Assembly: GCF_014851905.1 (NCBI RefSeq)
Contig: NZ_JACVAQ010000001.1
Coordinates: 1 to 64,000, forward strand
Origin: Pseudomonas sp. PDM14
Lineage (GTDB): Bacteria > Pseudomonadota > Gammaproteobacteria > Pseudomonadales > Pseudomonadaceae
Reading direction: 5' to 3'
Length of the DNA stretch: 64,000 nucleotides
A program made the position numbers and the translations under genes. The notes under the pieces are model-generated. The model was not told where the DNA came from and did no database searches. It saw nothing but the letters and a program-made list of their open reading frames with translations. The first letter of the stretch is position 1, and each line of letters starts with the position of its first letter. Shown here piece by piece: positions 9,201 through 18,161 of this stretch.

Positions 9201-9298
9201 TGCTCACCCTGCTGTTCCTGCCGGCGCTGTGCACACTGGTTCTCGCGCGCAAGAGGCAGCCCGGCACTTTCACAGAAACGACGAGTCTGAGCCTGTAA
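6212..9298 (+). CDS. RND family efflux pump (inner membrane)
   Basis: The 1028-residue proton-driven transporter has the usual RND plan: one helix near the N-terminus, a large periplasmic loop, six helices, a second large loop and five more helices. The paired aspartates of the proton relay are seen in LGLLVDDAII in the first helix bundle. ATG 6212 is chosen over a longer frame starting inside the adaptor gene, because it follows AAGGA and starts a canonical RND N-terminus (MRGLNLSEIAVRNP). It forms an operon with the adaptor, probably with the thiolase and the downstream TetR gene. The substrate cannot be inferred; the coenzyme-A neighbours hint at fatty or aromatic acids. Confidence 0.93.
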   Translation: MRGLNLSEIAVRNPAVTLFLIIAVLASGIFAFGKLGRAEDPSFTVKVMTVTAAWPGATAREMQEQVADRLEKRLQELDYYDRVETIAQPGFVSMKVMFLDSTPPGAIQDVFYQTRKKLGDEASRLPQGVAGPFFNDEYSDVYFALYALEAEQLPHRQLVSMAEELRQGFLHLPGVKKVNILGEQAQRVFVEFSYERLATLGIKPEQIFEALAKQNNVAPSGFVETSGPRAYIRLDGAFDSLTQIENVPLLANGKVLRIADVASVRRGYEDPPTYRIRHQGTPALMLGVIMQKHFNGLDLDKALKDEEARLHAQLPLGVTFDKVADQASKIRLAVNEFMIKFFVALAVVMFISLLALGFRVGLVVAAAVPLTLSIVFVIMLMSGREFDRITLGALILSLGLLVDDAIIAIEMMVVKLEEGLDRISAATYAWSSTAAPMLTGTLVTIIGFLPVGFAKSGAGEYAGNIFWIVGFALIASWLVAVVFTPYLGVKLLPAIKPVAGGHDAIYASPGYARLRRMVEACVRHRYLVTGLVVGAFVLCILGMGVVKKQFFPNSDRSELMLEVYMPPGSAFKATEAVVEQLEQALRQEPQAKLVDAYIGGGPPRFFLSLNPELPDPAFAKLVVQTDSATEREALKLRMRQRIAAGEFPSARVRVTQLLFGPPVPFPVVFRLSGPDVDVLRGIAAEARTIVEANPLTRDTFIDWGERSSGYRLVLDQDRLRLLGFTPAEVKSQVNALLSGNPITQVREGTRSVSVMVRALGVQREQLGSIDDLTITNAAGLSVPLQQVGHFQPVMEEPILKRRNREITFEVRADIIDGTQPPDAELSAYADLQPLIAALPAGYHLAIGGPVEESGKANKALAVLFPIMILLMLVVIMFQVRSFGVMFMVFATAPLGLIGAVPSLLLFNQPFGFNAILALIGIGGILMRNTLIFTDQIRQNQDHGMPIREAIIEATVRRARPVILTALAAALAFIPLTFSVFWSSLAYVLIGGVLVGTLLTLLFLPALCTLVLARKRQPGTFTETTSLSL

Positions 9299-9347
9299 GC
9301 AGGTAAGATGACGCCCAGCATTCCAAAGCACTCGACGGAACCCAGCC

Positions 9348-9920
9348 ATGCGCTACTCGGAAGACCACAAAGCCAAGACCCACCAACGCATCATCGAGGA
9401 GGCCGCGCGCCTGTTTCGCCGCGACGGTGTCGGCGCCACCGGGCTGCAGCCGCTGATGAAAACCCTGGGGCTGACCCACGGCGGTTTCTACGCGCACTTC
9501 AAGTCCAAGGACGAGCTGGTGGAAACGGCGCTACGCCACTCGGTCGATACGCTACGGGTCAGCGCTGGCGAAAACGCCAGCGGCCCGAAGCCCCTGGCCG
9601 GTTTCATCAAGTTCTACCTGTCCAGCGCGCACCGCAACGATCCCGGTGCCGGTTGCCCACTGCCGACCATGTCCTCCGAACTGGGCCAGCGTGGGCAGCC
9701 AAGCCCGATCACCGACGAGATGGTCAGGAACCGCCTGGAGATGATCGCGGCCGAACTGGCGAACGACGATGCCGACGAGCAAAGCGTGCTGATGTTCTGC
9801 GCCATGGTCGGTGCGCTGAGTCTGTCGCGCAGCGTCAGCGATCCCGAGCTGTCCGATCGCCTGCTCAAGACCACGCGCAAGCTGCTCCTCGATCAGGTCG
9901 ACACTGCACAGACCGCGTAA
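9348..9920 (+). CDS. TetR/AcrR family transcriptional repressor
   Basis: This 190-residue protein has an N-terminal DNA-binding domain: a helix with RIIEEAARLFRRDG (residues about 13-27), then GLTHGGFYAHFKSKDEL, the TetR helix-turn-helix. The C-terminal ligand domain includes GCPLPTMSSEL and is not diagnostic. It sits 49 bp after the RND pump on the same strand and is the natural candidate regulator of that operon and of the motif-bearing promoters at 3175-3207 and 3831-3844, although neither link is shown. Confidence 0.9.
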   Translation: MRYSEDHKAKTHQRIIEEAARLFRRDGVGATGLQPLMKTLGLTHGGFYAHFKSKDELVETALRHSVDTLRVSAGENASGPKPLAGFIKFYLSSAHRNDPGAGCPLPTMSSELGQRGQPSPITDEMVRNRLEMIAAELANDDADEQSVLMFCAMVGALSLSRSVSDPELSDRLLKTTRKLLLDQVDTAQTA

Positions 9921-10176
9921 TCCGAGCCGATTCGCCAGAAGCCCCGCCAAGCAATTCGCGGGACTTTTGCGTTTTTGCCTGCAGGCCAGATACCGCGGCG
10001 GCTGCAGCGCCCTCACGGCCACGCAATCGCGCCTAAGCTAATATCAAAAAAGTATTTATTTTAATTTTCTTAGATCGTTTAGCTTCTCTCCACCGGACCA
10101 CCGGACATTCATCAAAACCAAGAATCTGTCCCGTGATCCGGCTCCTTTCAGCCGGGCGCTGCTAGGAGCAACTGTC
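9921..10176 (+). promoter_or_regulatory. promoter region of the tau operon
   Basis: This 256-bp gap holds no gene. Its middle (about 10036-10080) is strikingly AT-rich for this genome and contains runs of A and T, as expected for sulfate-starvation promoters bound by CysB-type LysR activators. No certain -35/-10 pair or sigma-54 site was found. A GGAG lies before the tauA start. Confidence 0.45.
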
Positions 10177-11157
10177 ATGATCAACACCCTCTTTCCCCGC
10201 CGCCTGCTGGCCACGCTGACCTTCGCCGGTCTGGCGTTCGGCGCGCAGGCCGCCGATTTCACCGTTGCCTACCAGACCACTGTCGACCCGGCCAAAGTCG
10301 CCCAGGCCGATGGCGCCTACGAGAAAGCCAGCAAGTCCGAGATCGACTGGCGCAAATTCGACGGCGGCGCCGAAGTGATCACCGCCGTAGCGTCCGGCGA
10401 CGTACAGATCGGCTACGTCGGCTCCAGCCCGCTGGCTGCCGCCGCCACCCGCCAGCTGCCGGTGCAGACCTTTCTCATCGCCACCCAGATCGGCGCAGCT
10501 GAAGCCCTGGTCGCCCGTGACGGCAGCGGCATCAGCAAACCCGAAGACCTGATCGGCAAGAAAGTCGCCGTGCCGTTCGTGTCCACCGGCCACTACAGCC
10601 TGCTCGCCGCGCTCAAGCACTGGAACATCGACCCGTCCAAGGTACAGGTGCTCAACCTGGCGCCACCGGCGATCATCTCCGCCTGGAAGCGCGGCGACAT
10701 CGACGCCACCTACGTCTGGGACCCGGCGCTGGGCGTGGCCAAGGAAAACGGCAAGGTGCTGATCACCTCCGGCGAGCTGAGCACGCTCGGCGCGCCGACC
10801 TTCGACGCCTGGATCGTACGTAAGGACTTCGCCGAGAAGCACCCGGACGTGGTCCGTGCCTTCGCCAAGGTCACCCTCGACGCCTACGCCGACTACCGCA
10901 AGGACCCACAAGCCTGGCTGGCCAATCAAGACAACATCGCCAAGGTGGTGAAACTCTCCGGCGCCAAGGCCGAGGACATTCCACTGCTGCTGCAGGGCAA
11001 CGTCTTCCCGCTGGCCGCCGACCAGGTCACCGCACTCGGTGCGCCGACCACCCAGGCGATCACCGACACCGCCACCTTCCTCAAGGAACAGGGCAAGGTC
11101 GAGGCCGTGCTGCCGGACTACACCTCCTACGTCAGCAACCAGTTCATCACCAACTGA
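10177..11157 (+). CDS. tauA: taurine ABC transporter substrate-binding protein
   Basis: The 326-residue periplasmic protein has a clear signal peptide (MINTLFPRRLLATLTFAGLA, cleaved after AQA near residue 26). It is predicted to bind taurine and deliver it to TauBC for use as a sulfur source. The mature part begins with the beta-strand FTVAYQTTVDPAKVA and contains DGGAEVITAVASGDVQIGYV, which is characteristic of TauA. It is followed by ATPase, permease and TauD dioxygenase, the canonical tauABCD order. An AT-rich upstream region fits control by sulfate starvation. Confidence 0.94.
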   Translation: MINTLFPRRLLATLTFAGLAFGAQAADFTVAYQTTVDPAKVAQADGAYEKASKSEIDWRKFDGGAEVITAVASGDVQIGYVGSSPLAAAATRQLPVQTFLIATQIGAAEALVARDGSGISKPEDLIGKKVAVPFVSTGHYSLLAALKHWNIDPSKVQVLNLAPPAIISAWKRGDIDATYVWDPALGVAKENGKVLITSGELSTLGAPTFDAWIVRKDFAEKHPDVVRAFAKVTLDAYADYRKDPQAWLANQDNIAKVVKLSGAKAEDIPLLLQGNVFPLAADQVTALGAPTTQAITDTATFLKEQGKVEAVLPDYTSYVSNQFITN

Positions 11158-11295
11158 GTCAGCTGTGCCGGGTGCGCGCAGCCGCTGAGGCCACGCGCCC
11201 CGGATCGAGCATCGGGCCCCTGCCCCTTCGCGGGCAGGATGTCGAGGGGTCGCACGGACGCCACCTTTCGCTTATTCAACACAAGCAGAGAACCC

Positions 11296-12078
11296 ATGGC
11301 CTTATTACAGCTGGAGCGCATCAGCGCACAGTACCCCGGCACGGCCGAGCCGGTACTGACCGACATTTCCCTGACCCTGGGGCCACAGCAACTGCTGGTG
11401 GCCCTTGGTCCTTCCGGCAGCGGCAAGACCACGCTGCTCAACCTGATCGCCGGCTTCGTCGCCCCCAGCGCCGGCAGCATCACCCTCGACCAGCGCCCCG
11501 TGCGCGGGCCCAGCGCCGAGCGCGGCGTGGTGTTTCAGGACGACGCCCTGCTGCCCTGGCAGAACGTGCTGCACAACGTTGCCTTCGGCCTGCAACTGGC
11601 CGGCGTCGAGCGTAGCCAGCGCGAAGCCCGTGCCCGCGAACTGCTGGCACTGGTCGACCTGGCGGGCTTCGAGCAACGGCGCATCTGGGAACTCTCCGGC
11701 GGGCAGAAACAGCGCGTCGGCCTGGCCCGCGCCCTGGCTGCCGACCCGCGCGTGCTGCTGATGGACGAGCCCTTCGGCGCGCTGGATGCCTTCACCCGTG
11801 AACAGATGCAGGAGCTGCTGCTGCAGGTCTGGCAACGCACCGCCAAGCCGGTATTCCTGATCACCCACGACATCGAGGAAGCGGTGTTCCTCGCCAGCGA
11901 CCTGATTCTCTTGTCACCCAACCCCGGACGCATCAGCGAGCGCCTGCGCCTGGACTTCGGCCAGCGTTACGCCGCTGGTGAGAGCGCACGGGCGATCAAG
12001 TCCGACCCGCGCTTCATCGAAACCCGTGAACACGTACTGGCCCAGGTATTCGCCGAACGGCAAAGGAGAAGCGCATGA
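11296..12078 (+). CDS. tauB: taurine ABC transporter ATP-binding protein
   Basis: The 260-residue cytoplasmic ATPase energises taurine import. Walker A is GPSGSGKTT, the signature is [15 protein letters not shown], Walker B is [12 protein letters not shown], and the H-loop His lies in [12 protein letters not shown] 11296 is chosen instead of an upstream in-frame start because it gives the normal N-terminus of sulfonate/nitrate-type ATPases ([10 protein letters not shown]). The 138-bp gap after tauA holds no gene. Its stop overlaps the tauC start (ATGA), showing translational coupling. Confidence 0.94.
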   Translation: MALLQLERISAQYPGTAEPVLTDISLTLGPQQLLVALGPSGSGKTTLLNLIAGFVAPSAGSITLDQRPVRGPSAERGVVFQDDALLPWQNVLHNVAFGLQLAGVERSQREARARELLALVDLAGFEQRRIWELSGGQKQRVGLARALAADPRVLLMDEPFGALDAFTREQMQELLLQVWQRTAKPVFLITHDIEEAVFLASDLILLSPNPGRISERLRLDFGQRYAAGESARAIKSDPRFIETREHVLAQVFAERQRRSA

Positions 12079-12911
12079 GCAGCCTGGAATTGCCCCTTCT
12101 GCCCCGCGTCAGCCGCGACAGGCAGCCTATCCCGGCCAAGCGCGAAGTGAGCCTGACGCTGATCAGCTCGCTGAGTATCGGCAGCCTGCTGCTGCTCTGG
12201 TGGGCCGTGACCAGCGCCGGGCTGATCGAACCGCTGTTCCTGCCCAGCCCGCAGGCCGTAGCGGCGCGCGGCTGGCAACTGATCACCGTCGGCTATATGG
12301 ACGCCAGCCTCTGGCAGCACCTCGGCGCCAGCCTCGGACGCATCGGCCTGGGCCTGCTCGCCGCCGTGCTGACGGCAATCCCGCTGGGTATCGCCATCGG
12401 CCGCAACCGCATCGCCCGCGGCATCTTCGACCCGCTGATCGAGTTCTACCGGCCGATTCCGCCGCTGGCCTACCTGCCGCTGATCGTCATCTGGTGCGGC
12501 ATCGGCGAGCTGTCCAAGGTGCTGCTGATCTATCTGGCCATCTTCGCGCCGATCGCCATCGCCACCGCCACCGGCGTGCGCAATGTCGACCCGGCCAAGC
12601 TGCGTGCCGCGCAGTCGTTGGGCGCCACGCCTGTGCAGCTGATTCGCCACGTGATCCTGCCCAGCGCCCTGCCTGACATTCTCACCGGCGTGCGCATCGG
12701 CCTCGGCGTGGGCTGGTCGACCCTGGTTGCCGCGGAGCTGATCGCCGCCACCAGCGGTCTGGGCTTCATGGTGCAGTCGGCGGCGCAGTTCCTGGTCACC
12801 GACGTGGTGATCCTCGGCATCCTGGTCATCGCCCTGATCGCCTGCACCCTGGAACTCGGCCTGCGCGCCCTGCAGCGCAGGCTGGTGCCGTGGCACGGGC
12901 AGAGCCATTGA
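12075..12911 (+). CDS. tauC: taurine ABC transporter permease
   Basis: The 278-residue inner-membrane permease has about six transmembrane helices and the cytoplasmic EAA-type coupling loop ([19 protein letters not shown]) that contacts TauB. The first 30 residues are polar and cytoplasmic. A GGAG lies before the ATG, which overlaps the tauB stop by 4 bases. It most likely works as a homodimer, unlike the fused two-in-one AtsB permease at 36936. Confidence 0.94.
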   Translation: MSSLELPLLPRVSRDRQPIPAKREVSLTLISSLSIGSLLLLWWAVTSAGLIEPLFLPSPQAVAARGWQLITVGYMDASLWQHLGASLGRIGLGLLAAVLTAIPLGIAIGRNRIARGIFDPLIEFYRPIPPLAYLPLIVIWCGIGELSKVLLIYLAIFAPIAIATATGVRNVDPAKLRAAQSLGATPVQLIRHVILPSALPDILTGVRIGLGVGWSTLVAAELIAATSGLGFMVQSAAQFLVTDVVILGILVIALIACTLELGLRALQRRLVPWHGQSH

Positions 12912-12933
12912 GACGCGGCTGAGACGGCCAAGC

Positions 12934-13067
12934 CTCTCACCCTAACCCAGGTTACGCGCCCCGCTCCGAAGCGTGCGGGGATTGCCGGAGCTGCCGACGT
13001 GATCGGCGCTGACCACACACATCGAACAACCCCCTTTCCCTTCGGGAGCGGGCTGGGGTGAGGGCGT
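12934..13067. repeat. imperfect inverted repeat of a common Pseudomonas type
   Basis: CTCTCACCCTAACCC on the left and GGGCTGGGGTGAGGG on the right face each other across about 100 bp in the tauC-tauD gap; the inner part has a small TTCCCTTCGGGA hairpin. Such words recur in Pseudomonas intergenic DNA, and a related copy (CCCTCACCCCAGCCCG) is at about 33752. Confidence 0.45.
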
Positions 13068-13096
13068 CGTCCTCCCCCTCGTCAAGGAGTCACTGC

Positions 13097-13930
13097 ATGC
13101 CTCTCAACATCACACCCCTGAGCCCGGCCCTAGGCGCCCTGATCGGCGGTATCGACCTGCGCCAGCCGCTGTCCGACGCCGACCAGCAGGCCATCGAGAA
13201 CGCCCTGCTGCAGCACCAGGTGCTGTTCTTCCGCGCCCAGCCAATCGAACCGCAACAGCAGGCGCGCTTCGCCGCGCGTTTCGGCGACCTGCACATTCAC
13301 CCGATCTACCCGAACATCCCCGAGCAGCCGGAAGTTCTGGTGCTGGACACCGCCGTCACCGATGTCACCGACAACGCCATCTGGCACACCGACGTGACCT
13401 TCCTGCCCACCCCGGCACTCGGCGCCGTGCTGGCCGCCAAGCAGTTGCCCGCCTTTGGTGGCGACACCCTGTGGGCGAGCAGCAGCGCCGCTTACGAGGC
13501 GCTGTCGAAACCACTGCAGACGCTGCTCGACGGCCTCACCGCGACCCACGACTTCACCCGTTCCTTCCCGCTGGAGCGTTTCGGTACCACCGCCGAAGAC
13601 CTGGAGCATTACCACGAGGTGCAGCGCAAGCACCCGCCGCTGTCGCACCCGGTGGTGCGCACGCACCCAGTCACCGGGCGCAAGGGGCTGTTCATCAACG
13701 AAGGCTTCACCACCCGGATCAACGAGCTACAGCCGGCGGAAAGCGACGCGCTGCTGCGCTTCCTGTTCGCCCACGCGACACGCCCGGAGTTCACCATCCG
13801 CTGGCGCTGGCAGGAAAACGACGTGGCTTTCTGGGACAACCGCATCACCCAGCACTACGCCGTGGACGACTACCGCCCGGTGCGCCGGGTAATGCACCGC
13901 GCCACCATTCTCGGCGACGTGCCGGTCTGA
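13097..13930 (+). CDS. tauD: taurine dioxygenase
   Basis: The 277-residue Fe(II)/2-oxoglutarate dioxygenase hydroxylates taurine at C1, which releases sulfite and aminoacetaldehyde. The iron ligands are visible: His97 and Asp99 (WHTDVTF) and the distal His253 ([10 protein letters not shown]); arginines at about 260-264 would bind the 2-oxoglutarate carboxylate. ATG 13097 follows AAGGAG and is preferred to a longer frame starting within the repeat. It is the last gene of the tau cluster, 185 bp after tauC. Length and motifs match TauD of E. coli. Confidence 0.95.
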   Translation: MPLNITPLSPALGALIGGIDLRQPLSDADQQAIENALLQHQVLFFRAQPIEPQQQARFAARFGDLHIHPIYPNIPEQPEVLVLDTAVTDVTDNAIWHTDVTFLPTPALGAVLAAKQLPAFGGDTLWASSSAAYEALSKPLQTLLDGLTATHDFTRSFPLERFGTTAEDLEHYHEVQRKHPPLSHPVVRTHPVTGRKGLFINEGFTTRINELQPAESDALLRFLFAHATRPEFTIRWRWQENDVAFWDNRITQHYAVDDYRPVRRVMHRATILGDVPV

Positions 13931-13960
13931 TCGTTTGGCGACGTGAGCGTGCTTTTGTAG

Positions 13961-14027
13961 GGTGGGTTAGTGACGCAACGCACGGAGCATCGGCCAGCCA
14001 GATGGCCCGCGCGTCACGTAACCCACC
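13961..14027. repeat. inverted repeat downstream of tauD
   Basis: GGTGGGTTAGTGACGC (13961-13976) pairs with GCGTCACGTAACCCACC (14011-14027). Words of this kind are scattered in Pseudomonas genomes. The element may also act as a processing or termination hairpin between the convergent tauD and MFS genes. A 9-C tract lies just beyond it at 14108-14116. Confidence 0.5.
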
Positions 14028-14122
14028 AGGCAGGCCCGACCACTGCCCTTGCTGGGTAACGTCGCATCTGACCACTCATCACGATCAACGCGCGACCGTA
14101 TAAATCGCCCCCCCCCGAGCGA

Positions 14123-15445
14123 TCAGGCCTGCTTGCTCGGCGACGCATCCTCGAAACGATCGACCTGGCGCAGCGTCTTGAAGCCCCACGCCCAGCCGCC
14201 CACCACGCCCAGGGTGCACAGGCTGCCGAGCACGGCGGCCGGCACCGCGCCGAACCACGCCGCGCTGCTGCCGGCGCGGAACTCGCCGAGTTCGTTGGAA
14301 GAGCCAATGAACAGCATGTTCACCGCGTTGACCCGGCCACGCATGGTGTCCGGGGTGGAGAACTGCACCAGCGAGGAGCGGATGTACATGCTCACCATGT
14401 CCGCCCCGCCCGCCACCAGCAACGCCGCGAACGACAGCCAGAACAGCGTCGACAGGGCGAACAGCAGGTTGGCCAGGCCGAAAATGGCAACGGCGATGAA
14501 CATCACCTTGCCGACATTGCGGTTGAACGGCCGCACGCTCAGGTAGAAGCCCACCGTCACCTCGCCAATGGCCATGGCGCTGCGCAGGATGCCCAACCCG
14601 GTCGGGCCGACGTTCAGCACCTCCTGGGCGTAGATCGGCAATAGCGCCACCACACCGCCCAGCAGCACGGCGAACAGGTCGAGGGAAATGGTGCCGAGGA
14701 TGATCGGCCGGCTGCGAATGAAGTGGATGCCGGCGGTGAAGCGCTTCCACGCCGTCGCCTCCAGGGCCTGGCGCTGCTCGGCATAGCGCACACGTACGAA
14801 GGCCAGCATTGCCGCGCCACCGAGAAAGCAGAGCAGGCAGACGAAGTAGGTCAGCTCACCGCCACCCAGGGCGTACAAGCCGCCGCCGAGCACCGGGCCG
14901 GTGATGGTCGAAACGCGCACGATCATGGCGTTGGCGGCGATGGCCGCGGCCAGCCGCTCGCGCGGCACGATCTGCGGCAACAGGCTGGACAGCGCCGGCC
15001 CGGTGAACGCCCGCGCGCAGCCGTACACCACCAGCACGCCGTAGAACGCCGTGACCGAACCGCCGTGAGTTGCCGATAGCCACAGCAGCGCACCAGCACA
15101 CAGCGCCTCCAGTGCCCAGCTCAGGCCGAGGATCAGCTTGCGGTCGTAGCGGTCGATCAGGTCGCCGGCCGGCATCAGCAGCAACAGCATGGGGATGAAC
15201 TGGGCCAGGCCGACATAGGCCAGCGACAGCGGATCGCGGGTGATGTCGTAGACCTGCCAGGCGACCACCACGGCGAGGATCTGCACCGCGAACATGGCCA
15301 GCACACGGCTGGCGAGGAATGGCAGGAAACCGGGCTGGCGGTAGATCGAAGCGGGTACGGCGGCGGAAGTAGCGGTCACGACGGGGCCTGTGGCAGGAGG
15401 CTGAACGGCGCCAGCAAATGCCGGCGAGAAGCGAAGGGACGCCAA
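14123..15445 (-). CDS. MFS transporter, EntS-like
   Basis: The 440-residue, 12-helix protein has the architecture of the enterobactin-exporter EntS/MFS_3 group: PGFLPFLASRVLAMFA at the first helix, LIDRYDRKLILG in the motif-A position, and SSLLPQIVPRERLAAAIA in the middle of the N-half. The first 30 residues are an Ala/Pro-rich tail, so a start further downstream is possible, although no better ATG precedes helix 1. It is convergent with tauD and precedes the serine acetyltransferase gene on neither side as an operon (it lies downstream of it, 111 bp away). The substrate is unknown. Confidence 0.8.
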   Translation of the reverse strand: MASLRFSPAFAGAVQPPATGPVVTATSAAVPASIYRQPGFLPFLASRVLAMFAVQILAVVVAWQVYDITRDPLSLAYVGLAQFIPMLLLLMPAGDLIDRYDRKLILGLSWALEALCAGALLWLSATHGGSVTAFYGVLVVYGCARAFTGPALSSLLPQIVPRERLAAAIAANAMIVRVSTITGPVLGGGLYALGGGELTYFVCLLCFLGGAAMLAFVRVRYAEQRQALEATAWKRFTAGIHFIRSRPIILGTISLDLFAVLLGGVVALLPIYAQEVLNVGPTGLGILRSAMAIGEVTVGFYLSVRPFNRNVGKVMFIAVAIFGLANLLFALSTLFWLSFAALLVAGGADMVSMYIRSSLVQFSTPDTMRGRVNAVNMLFIGSSNELGEFRAGSSAAWFGAVPAAVLGSLCTLGVVGGWAWGFKTLRQVDRFEDASPSKQA

Positions 15446-15555
15446 TTTACTGGAAAAAAAACTGTCCGGGCAAACAGCTTCCCCTCTCTACGACCATCGG
15501 ACCGGCAAGCGGTCCGTGGCGTTCGCATCCTTGCGCGAAGCGATGGCGGGAGCAG

Positions 15556-16533
<978 letters not shown>

Positions 16534-16591
16534 GCGCGATCCTTTACGGCCATGCAAGGGTGGCCCGCCCGAAGAAGTTGATGAAGAGAGT

Positions 16592-17110
16592 CTAGTCCTG
16601 GATCCAGGGCAAACCCCAGAGGCGCCAGCCACCGCGCTCGCCGCGCTGCTGCTGGGCATCGAGATCGCCCTCGAAGCCTTCCAGCACGTTGAACACCTGG
16701 GAGAAACCGGCCGCCGTGGCGGCAGTTGCCGCCGCCGCAGAGCGTTTGCCGCTGCGACACAGCAGTACCAGCGCCGCATCGCGCCCGACGCGGCGTGCCA
16801 GTTCGTCGAGAAAATGCGGGTTGTCGAGCATCGTCGCACCAACCTGCCACGGCACGTGCAGCGCATTCGGCACCTGGCCGACGAACTGCAGCTCCTCGGC
16901 AGTGCGCACATCGACCAGGCGCACCGCGCCGGCTTCGATCAGCGCCCAGGCTTCCGGCGGGTAGAGGCTGCCGGCGTAGCTCAGCCCGTGTTCGCCGGCC
17001 CGCGCACGACCACGCGCGAGCAACTCGTCATTGCTGGCACCGAGTACGGCGCGCATGTTCAGAGGCCGCTGCGTGCTGAGGGGAGGCGAAAGGATTTCCA
17101 CGGCGGACAT
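16592..17110 (-). CDS. rhodanese-like sulfurtransferase
   Basis: The 172-residue single-domain rhodanese has its catalytic Cys118 in the six-residue active-site loop CRSGKR and the upstream VDVRTAEELQFVG signature near residues 67-78. ATG 17110 follows GAGG and is preferred to an upstream in-frame codon. The first 45 residues are an extension outside the fold. It would carry sulfane sulfur in the cytoplasm. It precedes a serine acetyltransferase, and the AT-rich region upstream (17175-17240) is consistent with sulfur-starvation control, so a role in sulfur scavenging is inferred. Confidence 0.88.
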   Translation of the reverse strand: MSAVEILSPPLSTQRPLNMRAVLGASNDELLARGRARAGEHGLSYAGSLYPPEAWALIEAGAVRLVDVRTAEELQFVGQVPNALHVPWQVGATMLDNPHFLDELARRVGRDAALVLLCRSGKRSAAAATAATAAGFSQVFNVLEGFEGDLDAQQQRGERGGWRLWGLPWIQD

Positions 17111-17689
17111 GGTCGAACCTCGGGCTGGCGAGTCGGGCTGGCAGAGGGCTGCGGCGCCGCGCTGGCGCCACTGTAATGCCACCTCAATATCGCGAAAAAA
17201 TAACTAATTCTTTCACGGACAAAACTTAATTGAATAACGAGCACGTGACAGCGCTCGGGCTAGCCAATAGCGGCGCGGGATCCCGGCTCAGCTGGGCGCG
17301 CCCTGCTGCGTAGCAGTGTGGAAATGGCACCCGTGGACAGGAGAGCACCTGGATACATGGATCTCTGGGGGTGGCGAAATGTTCAGGCTTTTGGCTTGAG
17401 CGAGGCTACGACGGCGCTCGCTGCCTCATTGCGCGTGTTCAGGGCGCAGCATGCCAAGCGAGGCACGCACTGCTTACGTTGCAAGCCCGAGGTTTAGGCC
17501 CTTTGGAACAACTACCTGCACTTTACAGCCTTGCCGCTACGGGTCGACGGCCCTAGGGTGCGCCGCGCGCACCGGAGGTCAGGTACGAGCCTGCTGACGC
17601 GCATGGCGCGCCCTGCGGAAGCCCCCGTGCCGCCAGAGATGAAGGCCCGCTGGTGATGAAGAGGCAGTCGCGCGCCAGCACCACCGACC
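17111..17689. other. intergenic stretch, no intact gene seen
   Basis: The left end (to about 17240) is AT-rich and holds the promoter region of the rhodanese-acetyltransferase pair. The remainder is GC-rich without a convincing frame, ribosome site or family match. It probably includes decayed sequence belonging to the pseudogene that follows. Confidence 0.5.
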
Positions 17690-17953
17690 GCGGCCGCACG
17701 CGCTGGCCATGCAAGCGGATGTGATCCTGTTCGGCGAGCCAACCTCGGCGCTCGACCCGGAGCCGGTCGGCGAGGTGCTCGCCACCATCCGCAGCCGGGC
17801 CGAAGAAAAGCGCACGATACGCAACCGTCACCCACGAGATGAGCTTCGCCCGCGACGTGGCCACCGGGCGATTCCGGGGTGATCGTCCCCCGGGAAGAGC
17901 ACACGCGGCAGTTCCTCCGCATATTCCTCAGCGACGGCCTGCTGTGCCACTGA
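17690..17953 (+). pseudogene. remnant of a polar amino-acid ABC transporter ATPase
   Basis: Translation gives [20 protein letters not shown], the Walker B region of a GlnQ/HisP-type ATPase, with the expected DEPTSALDP altered to GEPTSALDP, so the Walker B aspartate is lost. The frame shifts near 17829; in the next frame [12 protein letters not shown] continues the protein. After another disruption EEHTRQFLRIFLS ends at TGA 17951-17953. The Walker A half is absent and the signature region is garbled. The transporter's permease and binding genes are not nearby. This is a decayed, non-functional relic. Confidence 0.85.
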
Positions 17954-18161
17954 GCCGGAACGTGCGATCAAGGCATCCTTCCGTGTGGGTCTGATTCGGG
18001 CTGCGCCGAAGCGCCGTGATGTGGATAATGGCGGCGCTGCATCCCTCATAAGAAAAACCCAACTACCTACTACATGCCCATGCCTCGATGCCTTCCTCGC
18101 GAAGCGCGTCGCGCGTAGCCATTCATTCGCGGCACCGCCGCCAACCGGAATACCCCGCTGC

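Noticed and set aside
7685..9349. A 554-codon leftward frame opposite the RND pump
   Set aside because: Antisense shadow; composition is typical of reversed membrane-protein coding.
10133..10165. GTG-initiated 10-codon ORF ending in a Cys codon immediately before the tauA ribosome site, considered as a second Cys leader peptide
   Set aside because: Only one Cys codon, no ribosome site for the GTG and no hairpin pair after it; could be chance. Worth comparing with other tau operons.
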